Below are positions 1-8,353 of a DNA stretch of 64,000 nt, piece by piece. Within the stretch, counting starts at the first letter, position 1; each line of letters starts with the position of its first letter. The notes under the pieces are model-generated. The model saw only the letters and a list, made by a program, of their open reading frames with translations, had not been told where the DNA came from and did no database searches. The DNA comes from RGIG4079 sp045596365. GTDB lineage: Bacteria; Bacteroidota; Bacteroidia; Bacteroidales; Muribaculaceae. The stretch lies in assembly GCA_045596365.1 (NCBI GenBank), contig JAZOCE010000019.1, forward strand, positions 62,001-126,000, written 5' to 3'. The position numbers and the translations under genes are program-made.

Positions 1-1
1 A

Positions 2-97
2 GATGCACAACATGAAGAGGTGAACAAGCGTTTTGCAGGTGAAGTTATTGCTAATAAATATATTGAACTCTGCAACAAATTACTATCACAACGTTAA
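2..97 (+). CDS. 3' end of a truncated gene, possibly a glycosyltransferase
   Basis: An open frame enters from the left edge and gives 31 codons before TAA at 95-97. The tail ends EVIANKYIELCNKLL, an amphipathic helix of the kind that closes GT-B glycosyltransferases (group 1). That resemblance is weak, so the function is a guess. The next gene starts 7 bases after the stop, so the two may be co-transcribed. Confidence 0.5.
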   Translation, partial: DAQHEEVNKRFAGEVIANKYIELCNKLLSQR

Positions 98-103
98 TCA
101 AAA

Positions 104-880
104 ATGGTTACTATTCTGTTTCACTCTACAATATTCGGTCCTATCCATAGCCGTCGCTTAGGGATTTCTCTTGGGGTGAATTTATCCCCCAACGATGGCA
201 AAGTATGTACTTTTGACTGCATATATTGCGAAGCCGGATATAACTCACAAGGAGCCGGAACTTCTGGACTGCCAAAACGTGAAGATGTATATATTCAACT
301 TGAGGAGAAACTAAAGAAAATGCATGATGCAAGTGAACATCTTGATGTAATAACATTTTCGGGCAATGGAGAGCCATCAATACACCCTGAATTTGAAGGT
401 ATTATAGATGATACTATAGCATTGCGAAATAAATATTTCCCTAATGTGAAAATCAGCGTGTTGTGCAATTCAACACGATTAGGAGATAATCGAGTGGTCA
501 ATGCATTGAAAAAAGTTGATAACAACATCTTGAAACTCGACTCAGCAATTACCGATACAATGCGCCTGATTGACCAACCGGCAGCTCCAACATTTACATC
601 CGAAGGCGTGATAGAGCAAATAGCCCTGTTTGGCAACCAATGTATCGTACAAACAATGATGCTAAGAGGCTATCATAACGGTAAGCGCGTTGACAATACA
701 ACCAAGGAGGAGGTAGAAGCTCTTTTAAAGGCGTATAAACGCATCAACCCGCGTGAGGTAATGTTATACTCCATTGATCGCAAAACCCCTGAAGATGCGC
801 TCGAAAAGGTCTCAGTCGATGAGCTAAATTCTATTGCCGACATTTTCCGTGCTGAAGGCATTGCGGTGCAAGTAAATTAA
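104..880 (+). CDS. Radical SAM protein (COG0731-like)
   Basis: This 258-residue protein has the radical SAM cluster motif CX3CX2C at Cys35, Cys39 and Cys42, which should bind the [4Fe-4S] cluster that cleaves S-adenosylmethionine. The preceding FGPIHSRRLGISLGVNLSP stretch is typical of the COG0731 group of small Fe-S oxidoreductases, and GNGEP at 87-91 fits the SAM-binding 'GGE' element. The substrate is unknown. The protein ends soon after the partial TIM barrel, with no extra SPASM domain. The ATG at 104 leaves only about 10 residues before the conserved FGP block, so the start is credible. It lies 6 bases ahead of the LD-carboxypeptidase gene, probably in one transcript, with no evident functional link. 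Confidence 0.85.
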   Translation: MVTILFHSTIFGPIHSRRLGISLGVNLSPNDGKVCTFDCIYCEAGYNSQGAGTSGLPKREDVYIQLEEKLKKMHDASEHLDVITFSGNGEPSIHPEFEGIIDDTIALRNKYFPNVKISVLCNSTRLGDNRVVNALKKVDNNILKLDSAITDTMRLIDQPAAPTFTSEGVIEQIALFGNQCIVQTMMLRGYHNGKRVDNTTKEEVEALLKAYKRINPREVMLYSIDRKTPEDALEKVSVDELNSIADIFRAEGIAVQVN

Positions 881-886
881 CTCGCG

Positions 887-1789
887 ATGTGCGATAACAT
901 CACATATCCCAAACCCCTTAAACCGGGAGACAAAATTGCAATTGTTTCCCCTGCCGGAATTGTCAACCCTGATTTTGTACATGCATCAGTGCAAGTCCTT
1001 TCTAATGAAGGATGGACCCCCTATATTAGTAAGCACGCTTTAGGGAAGTATGGCTCATTCAGCGGAAGCATTTCCAATCGACTTGAGGATATAACTAACG
1101 CCTTTATTGACAATGAGACTCGTGCAATATTTTGCAGTCGTGGTGGATATGGCGCGATACATCTGTTAGAAGGTTTATCTGCCCTACCATTAGAACGCGA
1201 CCCTAAATGGCTCATAGGCTTTAGTGATATTTCAGCTCTTCATGCGTTAATGACATCAAAAGGAATTGCGAGCATACATGCCCCAATGACGAAACATCTC
1301 TCGCGCGAGAATGGGACAGATAGCAATTCCTATCAGCTATTTGAGATATTAAGAGGTAAACAACCTCAATATCAATGGAACTCCCATACCCTCAATAAAT
1401 GTGGAAATGTCTCAGGTAAATTAGTTGGAGGAAATCTTGCTGTGTTACAAGCTCTAATTAATACATCTTACGATATTTTCAAAAAAGGCGATATTTTGTT
1501 TATTGAAGATATAGGGGAGCCTATTTATAAAGTACAACGCATGCTTTATCAACTCCGTCTCAGTGGAATATTACAATCATTGAAAGGTCTTATTATAGGA
1601 CAATTTACCAACTATCATCCTGATGCTAATTTCCCCGACATGGAAATAATGATAAGTGAAATTATAAGCCCTTATAAATATCCTGTGGCATTTAATGCCC
1701 CTATTGGTCATGTCAACAATAACATCCCCCTGATTATTGGCTCAGAGATTACCCTTTCTGTAACCAATAAAATAACCTATATCCATTAA
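887..1789 (+). CDS. LD-carboxypeptidase (peptidase family S66)
   Basis: This 300-residue protein matches the S66 family (LdcA/MccF), cytoplasmic serine peptidases that remove the terminal D-alanine from murein tetrapeptides during cell-wall recycling. The Ser-Glu-His triad is visible: Ser113 in GFSD, Glu207 in FIEDIGEP and His275 in APIGHVNNN. The N-terminal LKPGDKIAIVSPAG and the SRGGYG loop near residues 84-89 are also family hallmarks. There is no signal peptide, as expected for a recycling enzyme. Its TAA shares bases with the stop codon of convergent rnhB, so there is no room for a terminator. An MccF-like self-immunity role is possible in this family, but no microcin genes are nearby. 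Confidence 0.92.
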   Translation: MCDNITYPKPLKPGDKIAIVSPAGIVNPDFVHASVQVLSNEGWTPYISKHALGKYGSFSGSISNRLEDITNAFIDNETRAIFCSRGGYGAIHLLEGLSALPLERDPKWLIGFSDISALHALMTSKGIASIHAPMTKHLSRENGTDSNSYQLFEILRGKQPQYQWNSHTLNKCGNVSGKLVGGNLAVLQALINTSYDIFKKGDILFIEDIGEPIYKVQRMLYQLRLSGILQSLKGLIIGQFTNYHPDANFPDMEIMISEIISPYKYPVAFNAPIGHVNNNIPLIIGSEITLSVTNKITYIH

Positions 1790-2403
1790 AATAGGGAAAG
1801 TTGAGGATCTATGAGACGGAATGAAACTCGATGATAAGGTGTAACGCCATAGTTTTCAATGGCTTCACGATGAGCCTTTGTGGGATAACCCTTATTTACA
1901 TTCCAGCCATATTGTGGAAATTCCTCATGCAATCGACACATATATTCATCACGATGAGTCTTTGCTAATATCGATGCCGCCGCAATATTACCAAATCGAC
2001 CATCTCCTTTGACAAATGTTTCGTGAGGAATATCCCCATAGGGCTTAAATCTATTTCCATCAACAATTATCGCTCCGGGAACGACATTTAACCCATCCAA
2101 AGCTCTATGCATCGCAAGAATAGATGCATTCAGAATATTAATTTCGTCAATTTCTTGTGCCGTTACGATACCAACAGCCCATGTTAATGCCTCTTGCTCG
2201 ATTATTGGACGTAATTTTTCTCTCTTAGATTCAGTCAGTTGTTTTGAATCATTAAGTAATGGGTGATGGAAATCATCAGGAAGAATTACAGCAGCCGCAT
2301 ATACCGAGCCAGCAAGACAGCCACGCCCTGCCTCATCACAACCGGCTTCAAAACGTCCGCTTATATAACACGTGGGTAACATCTTTCTCAGATGTAGTTG
2401 CAA
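1786..2403 (-). CDS. rnhB: Ribonuclease HII
   Basis: RNase HII cuts the RNA strand of RNA-DNA hybrids and starts removal of misincorporated ribonucleotides. The signature GCDEAGRG places Asp23 and Glu24; Asp115 in IIVDGNRF and Asp134 in KGDGRFGNIAAASILAK complete the acidic site. The 205-residue length is normal. An internal Met8 (MLPTCYISG) is an alternative start only a few residues before the core. The gene begins 4 bases after the Na/phosphate transporter stops, so the two form an operon read leftward. Its stop overlaps the stop of the convergent carboxypeptidase gene. Confidence 0.95.
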   Translation of the reverse strand: MQLHLRKMLPTCYISGRFEAGCDEAGRGCLAGSVYAAAVILPDDFHHPLLNDSKQLTESKREKLRPIIEQEALTWAVGIVTAQEIDEINILNASILAMHRALDGLNVVPGAIIVDGNRFKPYGDIPHETFVKGDGRFGNIAAASILAKTHRDEYMCRLHEEFPQYGWNVNKGYPTKAHREAIENYGVTPYHRVSFRLIDPQLSLF

Positions 2404-2407
2404 TAAA

Positions 2408-4162
2408 TTATGCGAGATGTTTACGCACTTGTTCCTTTACTGCATCAACAACATTGATGATATAATCACCGGTCTTTTCAAGATCTCCGATGATATCCAT
2501 GTAAACAATGCCTGATTGATATTCATAAACCTTATTGTTGATGTTTTCAATGTTTTCGCTACGCAATTGATTGCGCATATTGTTGATTTCGCGTTCTTTA
2601 TTGTAAGAGTTTATGATGTCAGATTCGCGTGCATTTTCTACATCACTCAACAATAACATCATGTTACACATTGCCTCTTCAATATACGCAAACATTGAAT
2701 CAATATTATCGTAAATCATGCCTGGGAATTCCACCTTGCCTTGTTGCTTGCGCATCATTGCTTTTGCGACACCGAAACATCCGTCGGCAATACTTTCTAC
2801 CTCTGAGACAATGCGCAATAGAGACGCTATGCGATGCTTACTATCGCTTGACAAACGACCTTCGGCACATCGATTTAAATAATTAGCAATTTCTACTTCC
2901 ATGCGGTCAGAAATATCTTCATATTTTTCCAAGCGAGAAAATAGCTTTGTGAAATCTTCACTATTTTCTTTGGTATGAACAAGTTCTTTGGTCATTCCGA
3001 CCATACGTTGTACTCGTCCTGCAAATACATGAATTTCCTTCTCCGCTTGGGCTATATTCAATTCCGATGCGCCAACGCGACCACTTGCAATGTACGTAAG
3101 TTGAAACTCTTCATCTCCCTTGTGTTTAGAGGGCATGAGTCGTTCTACAATCCTTACATACATGCCTGTCATCCATATCATTATTCCCAAATTTATAGCA
3201 TTAAAGATGGTGTGGAAAATAGAAAGACCAAATGAAGCACTCACTGCCATATTTGCTATTGTCGCAGCATCATTTCCTCCATATTTATATAATGCACAAG
3301 GATCTCCCAAGCCAAACGTTTCGGTTACCCAAATAGTCAAATTAGTAAATGGGTAAAATAAAATCAATACCCACACCGTTCCCAACAAGTTAAATAACAA
3401 GTGACATAAAGCAGCACGTTTTGCGGCGATATTTGCCCCAAGCGAAGCTATAATAGGTGTAATTGTTGTCCCAATATTACTACCCAAAATCATTGCACAA
3501 GCCAAATCAAAAGTAATCCAACCTTTAGTACACATAATCAGCACAATCGCGATTGCTGCCGACGATGACTGAATTATCATTGTTGCAATGATTCCAATAA
3601 GGACAAAAAGTAACACCGAGACGATCCCCATGTCGGCGTAATGTTGTAGGAAACCGAATATTTCCGGATTTGATTTTAAATCGGGGACACTACTTTCTAT
3701 TACATTAAGACCAATAAATAAAATCGAGAACCCTAAAATAATTTCACCTATCGACTTGCGACGGCTTATACTTGAGAATAGGAGAGGCAAAGAGAATGCT
3801 ATTAAAGGATAGGCAAATGCAGCGATATCAACTTTAAATCCAAACAATGTAATAATCCATGCTGTAGCCGTTGTTCCCACATTGGCTCCCATGATTACAG
3901 CAACCGATTGTCCAAGTGTCATTAACCCTGCACTCACAAAACTCACCACCATTACTGTTGAGGCAGAAGAACTTTGAATTAATGCAGTAATAGAAAAACC
4001 GGTAAATGCACCCATGAAACGATTGCGTGTCATTGCACCTAAGATGTTTCGGAGACCATTACCGGCAGCTTTTTGAAGACCATCACTCATTAAAGTCATA
4101 CCATATAGGAACAAGCCTACGGCACCAAGCAACGTTAGAAAATCTAAAATTCCGTATTCCAT
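2408..4162 (-). CDS. Na/Pi cotransporter family protein with PhoU-like C-terminal domain
   Basis: This 584-residue inner-membrane protein is built like NptA/YjbB. Two inverted membrane repeats each carry the QSSSA signature (residues 63-67 and 198-202) that forms the sodium/phosphate site in this family. After about residue 350 the chain becomes helical and charged, fitting a cytoplasmic PhoU-like domain. The direction of phosphate transport cannot be read from sequence. A clear promoter sits upstream (4203-4232). The rnhB gene follows within 4 bases. Confidence 0.9.
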   Translation of the reverse strand: MEYGILDFLTLLGAVGLFLYGMTLMSDGLQKAAGNGLRNILGAMTRNRFMGAFTGFSITALIQSSSASTVMVVSFVSAGLMTLGQSVAVIMGANVGTTATAWIITLFGFKVDIAAFAYPLIAFSLPLLFSSISRRKSIGEIILGFSILFIGLNVIESSVPDLKSNPEIFGFLQHYADMGIVSVLLFVLIGIIATMIIQSSSAAIAIVLIMCTKGWITFDLACAMILGSNIGTTITPIIASLGANIAAKRAALCHLLFNLLGTVWVLILFYPFTNLTIWVTETFGLGDPCALYKYGGNDAATIANMAVSASFGLSIFHTIFNAINLGIMIWMTGMYVRIVERLMPSKHKGDEEFQLTYIASGRVGASELNIAQAEKEIHVFAGRVQRMVGMTKELVHTKENSEDFTKLFSRLEKYEDISDRMEVEIANYLNRCAEGRLSSDSKHRIASLLRIVSEVESIADGCFGVAKAMMRKQQGKVEFPGMIYDNIDSMFAYIEEAMCNMMLLLSDVENARESDIINSYNKEREINNMRNQLRSENIENINNKVYEYQSGIVYMDIIGDLEKTGDYIINVVDAVKEQVRKHLA

Positions 4163-4202
4163 TGAAGGATAATGTTTGGTTGATATAAAATTTTAATGAC
4201 TA

Positions 4203-4232
4203 CAAAGATATAATAATTCCCAAATATTTCAA
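4203..4232 (-). promoter_or_regulatory. Promoter of the Na/Pi transporter-rnhB operon
   Basis: On the minus strand, TTG (4232-4230) is followed after 19 bases by TATCTTTG (4210-4203), matching the Bacteroidota -33/-7 consensus. The start codon at 4162 would have a leader of about 35 nt. Confidence 0.7.
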
Positions 4233-4310
4233 CGTATTGATTAAAAAATTGTCGTGTAAGAATTATTGTGCTTTAACAATACAGAATTACAGATTAAACA
4301 TTAAAATAAC

Positions 4311-4318
4311 TACCTTTG
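4311..4318 (+). promoter_or_regulatory. -7 box for the HAD-ribF operon, abutting the start codon
   Basis: TACCTTTG fits TAnnTTTG and ends only 4 bases before the ATG at 4323, so transcription would begin at or very near the start codon. I see no good TTG at the expected -33 distance. Confidence 0.5.
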
Positions 4319-4322
4319 CACC

Positions 4323-4940
4323 ATGATAAAGAACTTACTTTTTGATTTAGGCGGTGTCATTATGGACATTCGTCGCGAGAATGCAGTAAAGGCATTAGAA
4401 AAAATAGGCATGACTGATGCCAATGATTTTCTTGGTGAATACAGCCAAAAAGGTCCGTTTCTACAACTCGAAGAAGGGTCTATCACTCCCGATGAGTTTA
4501 GAAATGAGATAAGACGTTATATCAGCAACGTGGTTTCCGACGCCGATATCGATGCTGCTTTCTGCGAATTCCTCATTGGAATTCCTCGTCATCGCCTTGA
4601 AGAGCTGCGCGAGTTGAAGAAGCAATACAATATCTTCATGCTCTCCAACACCAACCCCATCATGTGGGATAGCCGCATCGCTGAAGAGTTTCGTCAGGAA
4701 GGGCTTGAGATGAATGACTATTTTGATGGAATTGTAACCTCTTTTGAGGCTAAAAGCATCAAACCCGACAAGAAAATATTTGAGACAGCAATCACAAAAT
4801 GTGGCATCAGCCCTAAAGAGACTATCTTCCTTGATGACTCACAAAAGAACTTAAACTCAGCATCAAAGCTTGGGTTTGAGACCATTCTTGTTGCTCCGGG
4901 AAATGAATTTTTTGACCTCATCAAGAATTACAACAACTAA
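4323..4940 (+). CDS. HAD family phosphatase (YihX-like, HAD-IA)
   Basis: This 205-residue cytoplasmic protein has the four HAD motifs: nucleophile Asp8 in LLFDLGGVIMD, SNT at 108-110, a lysine in KSIKPDKKIFE (about 147) and the acidic pair Asp171-Asp172 in IFLDD. The second acid of the usual DxD is Gly10, as in the YihX/epoxide-hydrolase-like branch. These enzymes dephosphorylate small metabolites; the substrate is not deducible. Motif I starts at residue 5, which fixes the start at the ATG at 4323. The ribF start codon follows the stop directly, so the two are co-transcribed. A role in flavin phosphate metabolism is conceivable but unsupported. Confidence 0.88.
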   Translation: MIKNLLFDLGGVIMDIRRENAVKALEKIGMTDANDFLGEYSQKGPFLQLEEGSITPDEFRNEIRRYISNVVSDADIDAAFCEFLIGIPRHRLEELRELKKQYNIFMLSNTNPIMWDSRIAEEFRQEGLEMNDYFDGIVTSFEAKSIKPDKKIFETAITKCGISPKETIFLDDSQKNLNSASKLGFETILVAPGNEFFDLIKNYNN

Positions 4941-5852
4941 ATGTCATCAACGCGCAAAATAGCAACAGTGGGGATGTTTGACGGAGTCCACTCCGGCCAC
5001 CGATTTCTCATTGACCAACTAAAACAAGAAGGCATTAATCGAAACTTAGGAACTCTTGTAATATCCTTTAATCAACACCCACTTGCGTTAATCGCTCCGA
5101 AGTGTGCCCCTCCCATGCTGACAACCGCAAGCGAAAAAGAACAAAAAATATTGGCTACCGGAGTGAGTGAATGTGCAATCATCAACTTCGACCAAACGCT
5201 ACAACGTATGACCGCTCGGGAATTTATGATGATGGTACATGAGTGCTATGATGTTGATGTACTAATTCTTGGATTTAATAATCGCTTTGGGAGTGATCGA
5301 CTTTCTGATATTATTGATTATCAAAAGGAGGGAGAAAAAATTGGAATAACAATTCTACAAGCCCAAGAACTCCCAGACACAAGTTCTTCAATCATCAGAA
5401 ATCTAATTTCCAATAAAGAAATAAAAAAAGCAACTGAAAAACTCGGCTACTTTTATTCTATTGAAGGGATCGTTGTTACAGGCAAACAAATAGGGCGCAC
5501 GATTGGCTTCCCAACGGCAAATTTGCAGCCAAACTCTGATAAACTCATTCCTCCAATGGGAGTGTATGCTACACAGGTAACGTTACCTGATGGAGAACAA
5601 CGTCCTGCAATGCTGAACATTGGCTGTCGCCCTACAGTAGATAAAAACAATGCCCCAATTTCCATTGAGGCAAACATATTTGATTTCTCAGGAGATTTAT
5701 ATGATAAAACGATAAAAATCCATTTCTTGGATTTTATCAGAGAGGAGCAAAAATTCAATTCACTTGAGGAGTTACGTAATCAGATTGCTATTGACAAAAC
5801 AGCCGTCCAAAAGGCTTACTACTCTATTATCAACAACCTCCCATTGCTTTAA
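4941..5852 (+). CDS. ribF: Bifunctional riboflavin kinase / FAD synthetase
   Basis: RibF converts riboflavin to FMN and then FAD. The N-terminal half carries the nucleotidyltransferase motif GMFDGVHSGH (about residues 11-20) and the ISSSIIRN-like switch as TSSSIIRN near 150. The C-terminal half is the riboflavin kinase domain, with GKQIGRTIGFPTANL near 180 and a conserved Glu in the ISIEANIF strand. The 303-residue length is standard. It begins on the base after the HAD gene's TAA, and its 3' end overlaps the convergent methyltransferase gene by 23 bases. Confidence 0.95.
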   Translation: MSSTRKIATVGMFDGVHSGHRFLIDQLKQEGINRNLGTLVISFNQHPLALIAPKCAPPMLTTASEKEQKILATGVSECAIINFDQTLQRMTAREFMMMVHECYDVDVLILGFNNRFGSDRLSDIIDYQKEGEKIGITILQAQELPDTSSSIIRNLISNKEIKKATEKLGYFYSIEGIVVTGKQIGRTIGFPTANLQPNSDKLIPPMGVYATQVTLPDGEQRPAMLNIGCRPTVDKNNAPISIEANIFDFSGDLYDKTIKIHFLDFIREEQKFNSLEELRNQIAIDKTAVQKAYYSIINNLPLL

Positions 5853-6363
5853 AGAAATGCCAAATAGCAATTCCTCCCGACACTGAAACATTCAACGAAT
5901 GTTTTGTGCCACATTGTGGTATCTCAATGCAATAATCTGATTTGTCAACTACCGATTGCTCCACTCCATTAACTTCGTTGCCAAAGACAATTGCATAGGC
6001 TTGTCCCTGCACCGGGACAAAATCTTGTAAAGCAACACTCTCTTTTACCTGCTCAAGCGAACAAACGATATATCCATCAGCTTTTAATCTGTCGATACAT
6101 TCATTGGTAGTGGAAAAATATTCCCACATTACCGAATCCTCAGCACCAAGAGCAGTTTTATGTATTTCAGGAGATGGGGGAGTCGCTGTAATGCCACACA
6201 ACATTATTCTCTCAACAAGAAATGCATCGCATGTGCGAAACACCGAGCCGACATTATTCAAACTACGTACATTATCGAGCACAATCACAAGAGGCAATTT
6301 CCCTTTTCCTTTATACTCTTCAACGCTATCGCGTTGTAAATCCCATATCGTTTTTTTTTCCAT
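5830..6363 (-). CDS. SpoU/TrmH family RNA 2'-O-methyltransferase
   Basis: This 177-residue protein has the three SPOUT motifs: NNVGSVFRTCDAF, IVFGNEVNGV and IEIPQCGTKHSLNVSVSGGIAIW (in part), which form the knotted SAM site. Family members methylate a ribose 2'-OH in tRNA or rRNA. The chain lacks an extra N-terminal RNA-binding domain, so it resembles TrmL/TrmH-type minimal enzymes; the target base is not determined. The ATG at 6363 lies 4 bases after a -7 box, suggesting a leaderless message. The gene is convergent with ribF and overlaps it. Confidence 0.88.
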   Translation of the reverse strand: MEKKTIWDLQRDSVEEYKGKGKLPLVIVLDNVRSLNNVGSVFRTCDAFLVERIMLCGITATPPSPEIHKTALGAEDSVMWEYFSTTNECIDRLKADGYIVCSLEQVKESVALQDFVPVQGQAYAIVFGNEVNGVEQSVVDKSDYCIEIPQCGTKHSLNVSVSGGIAIWHFFKAMGGC

Positions 6364-6367
6364 GCCA

Positions 6368-6398
6368 CAAAGTTAATAACTTGGGACATAAATAACAA
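6368..6398 (-). promoter_or_regulatory. Promoter of the SpoU methyltransferase gene
   Basis: TTG (6398-6396), a 20-base spacer and TAACTTTG (6375-6368) match the Bacteroidota consensus. Only 4 bases separate the -7 box from the ATG, so the transcript is probably leaderless. Confidence 0.65.
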
Positions 6399-6454
6399 CC
6401 ATCTCTACTGCAATCGGGCAAAGATGGTTGTGTTATGGTTTAAGTTATACTCTA

Positions 6455-7813
6455 TTATTTTTCAACTAATATCTCTATTGTTGTAATTCCGTTATCGTCA
6501 GTTTTATTAACTTTCATATGTTTGATTTTATCAGCCGGTATTTTATTTAGTTCATCTTCCTGAACTTTTTCACCATTGACATAAAAATCAACATTTTCAA
6601 TATCCTTTTTATCTAATGTCCCGATACCTTTACCTATGACTACAACATTTTCTATAGCCTTAGCTTCTACGGTACCTTTAGTTGAGATTTCAACAATTGC
6701 TTCATCATTAGACTTATTGACATTCATGTTTACAACCTTTGATTGATCAATATTCTTTAATTGTTCTTTAGTTATTTCCTTTCCATCAAGAAAATATTTA
6801 GTGGGCACTCCTTTCAATCCATCAATTTTAAAGTCCGATGAATCTCCATTAATCTTAATAGTGCTTTTAATTACAGTTTTTTCATTACCTTTGTCATTGT
6901 CAGGTAACGACAATTCACTACTACTGATTGCCGACAATGTTCCGGCAACCGAAGGTTGGTTAACGACTAATAGTGCGGTCGCAACGACAGGCTCTATGGC
7001 AAGAGCGCGTAATCGACTGCTCTTGCGAGAACGATTTGATAACATCATAGTGATACGTTTTTTAAGTTTGCTATGGTTCAGGCTGTTGGCAAGTGACGGG
7101 AATCTCGCGCCAACAGCCTTTTTTATTAATAATAATTGATAATTTCTGGCATCCACACCACTTTGCAGCACCGCCTCATCGGCTTGGTATTCATGAACGG
7201 TTTTTAATTCTTCTTTAAGTAACCACGCTGCCGGATTAAACCAATTCAAAATAATTACAAATTCGGCAATTAGCAAATCAACCCAATGCCGACAACGAAG
7301 ATGCTGTTTTTCGTGTGTTAAAATCATTTCTCTTGCTTGAGAATAATCCTCACGCGACATCACAACATAGCGCATCCAGCTGAATGGAGCTATTAAGCTA
7401 TTATCAGTAATCACAAGTGTGCAATCTCCTTGTGATTGTTTTTCCCCTCCTATAATAACCCGAGCAATCTTTGTCCATACACACAGTGTTCTTATTGTCA
7501 TCACCATGCATCCAAGCAAATAAACTGCAAGTAGCACCATCATCCAAACAGAAACAGAGTTGTCATTAATCACATGAGCTTTATTCATAAGATTATTTAT
7601 ATCAAAAGCCATTTGAGGGGTAACCACCTCAACACTAAATCGCTCTACAATAGTCATTACAGGCGCAGCCGATAATGCTACTATATAAAACAACAATATC
7701 ACCATGCGATTAAATCTATGAAATGTTTCATGAGCCAACAGCCATTTGTAAATCAAATACATTGGCAATAGAAATATTGCTACATTTATTGAGTATGACA
7801 ACAATGTTCCCAT
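6455..7813 (-). CDS. BlaR1/MecR1-type M56 family metalloprotease sensor
   Basis: This 452-residue membrane protein has the M56 peptidase fold. Hydrophobic helices span about residues 8-25, 36-53 and 90-110, zinc motif HEKQH is at 167-171, and HEYQADE is at 207-213 with the third ligand. A further helix near 276-290 would send the C-terminus to the periplasm. In place of the penicillin-binding sensor of true BlaR1 there are two copies of a small repeat (about 330-368 and 407-450, each near 'G K/E ... L..I....V..M.VNK'). Family members cleave a BlaI-type repressor when a signal arrives. It lies 3 bases behind the BlaI-like gene, making a classic pair. The signal is unknown; beta-lactam sensing is not supported. 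Confidence 0.85.
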   Translation of the reverse strand: MGTLLSYSINVAIFLLPMYLIYKWLLAHETFHRFNRMVILLFYIVALSAAPVMTIVERFSVEVVTPQMAFDINNLMNKAHVINDNSVSVWMMVLLAVYLLGCMVMTIRTLCVWTKIARVIIGGEKQSQGDCTLVITDNSLIAPFSWMRYVVMSREDYSQAREMILTHEKQHLRCRHWVDLLIAEFVIILNWFNPAAWLLKEELKTVHEYQADEAVLQSGVDARNYQLLLIKKAVGARFPSLANSLNHSKLKKRITMMLSNRSRKSSRLRALAIEPVVATALLVVNQPSVAGTLSAISSSELSLPDNDKGNEKTVIKSTIKINGDSSDFKIDGLKGVPTKYFLDGKEITKEQLKNIDQSKVVNMNVNKSNDEAIVEISTKGTVEAKAIENVVVIGKGIGTLDKKDIENVDFYVNGEKVQEDELNKIPADKIKHMKVNKTDDNGITTIEILVEK

Positions 7814-7816
7814 TTC

Positions 7817-8200
7817 CTATTCTGCTTTACCTTTTTCGACTTTATCAATCAATTCACGCAACTCGTCAATCGTTAGTTTTTCCTCTTCCACAAGTGTCGA
7901 TACTGCACCAAGATAAGAATTATTGAAAAAACTTTTTATTACATTTCCGAGAGAACGACGTCGATAATCCTCAACTCTTGCAACTGCATAATATTGATAA
8001 GTTTTGCCAAATTCTTTGTGTGCCACATATCCTTTTGTTTCGAGATTACGAACAAATGTTGATATCGTGTTGAAATGAGGGCGTGGCTCGGGATACAACT
8101 CAACAATTTCACGCACAAATAATGGTCCATGTTGCCAAAACAACTTCATCAATTCCTCTTCCTTTTCTGTCAGCTCAATTTTTTTATCCACACTTTTCAT
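7817..8200 (-). CDS. BlaI/MecI/CopY family transcriptional repressor
   Basis: This 127-residue protein has the BlaI winged helix: N-terminal LTEKEEELMKLFWQHGPLFVREI, a recognition segment FNTISTFVRNLETKGYVAHKE and a helical dimerization tail. BlaI proteins bind dyad operators as dimers and are inactivated by cleavage by the partner M56 protease, encoded 3 bases downstream. Three tandem dyads cover its own promoter, so autoregulation is likely. No beta-lactamase gene is next to the pair, so the regulon probably includes genes elsewhere. Confidence 0.9.
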   Translation of the reverse strand: MKSVDKKIELTEKEEELMKLFWQHGPLFVREIVELYPEPRPHFNTISTFVRNLETKGYVAHKEFGKTYQYYAVARVEDYRRRSLGNVIKSFFNNSYLGAVSTLVEEEKLTIDELRELIDKVEKGKAE

Positions 8201-8288
8201 AATTAAGAAAATTTATATCAATGTGATTATTAATCATTTAATAGTTTGATAACGATTTTCTATTTTACGTTATAATCAATTGACATCG

Positions 8289-8319
8289 CAAAGCTACAAC
8301 TAATAATTTAGTTATACAA
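8289..8319 (-). promoter_or_regulatory. Promoter of the blaI-blaR-type operon
   Basis: On the minus strand TTG (8319-8317), 20 bases and TAGCTTTG (8296-8289) fit the Bacteroidota consensus. The predicted start is near 8284, giving a leader of about 85 nt. The -33 element lies inside the second operator dyad and the spacer contains the first. Confidence 0.65.
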
Positions 8320-8353
8320 CTATTTAATTAGTTTATTAACTAAATTTATAGTT
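8298..8353. promoter_or_regulatory. Triple tandem operator, candidate BlaI binding sites
   Basis: Three 16-bp inverted repeats of the form AACTA-N6-TAGTT start at 8298, 8318 and 8338: AACTAATAATTTAGTT, AACTATTTAATTAGTT and AACTAAATTTATAGTT. The 20-bp period places them near two helical turns apart. A fourth half-site TAGTT lies at 8366-8370. They overlap the blaI promoter, which suits repression by a BlaI-type dimer. The protein-site assignment is inference; the repeats are plainly seen. Confidence 0.75.

Noticed and set aside
6455..8200. A beta-lactam resistance locus
   Set aside because: The M56 protein lacks a penicillin-binding sensor domain and there is no beta-lactamase or PBP gene next to it, so only the regulatory pair is supported.
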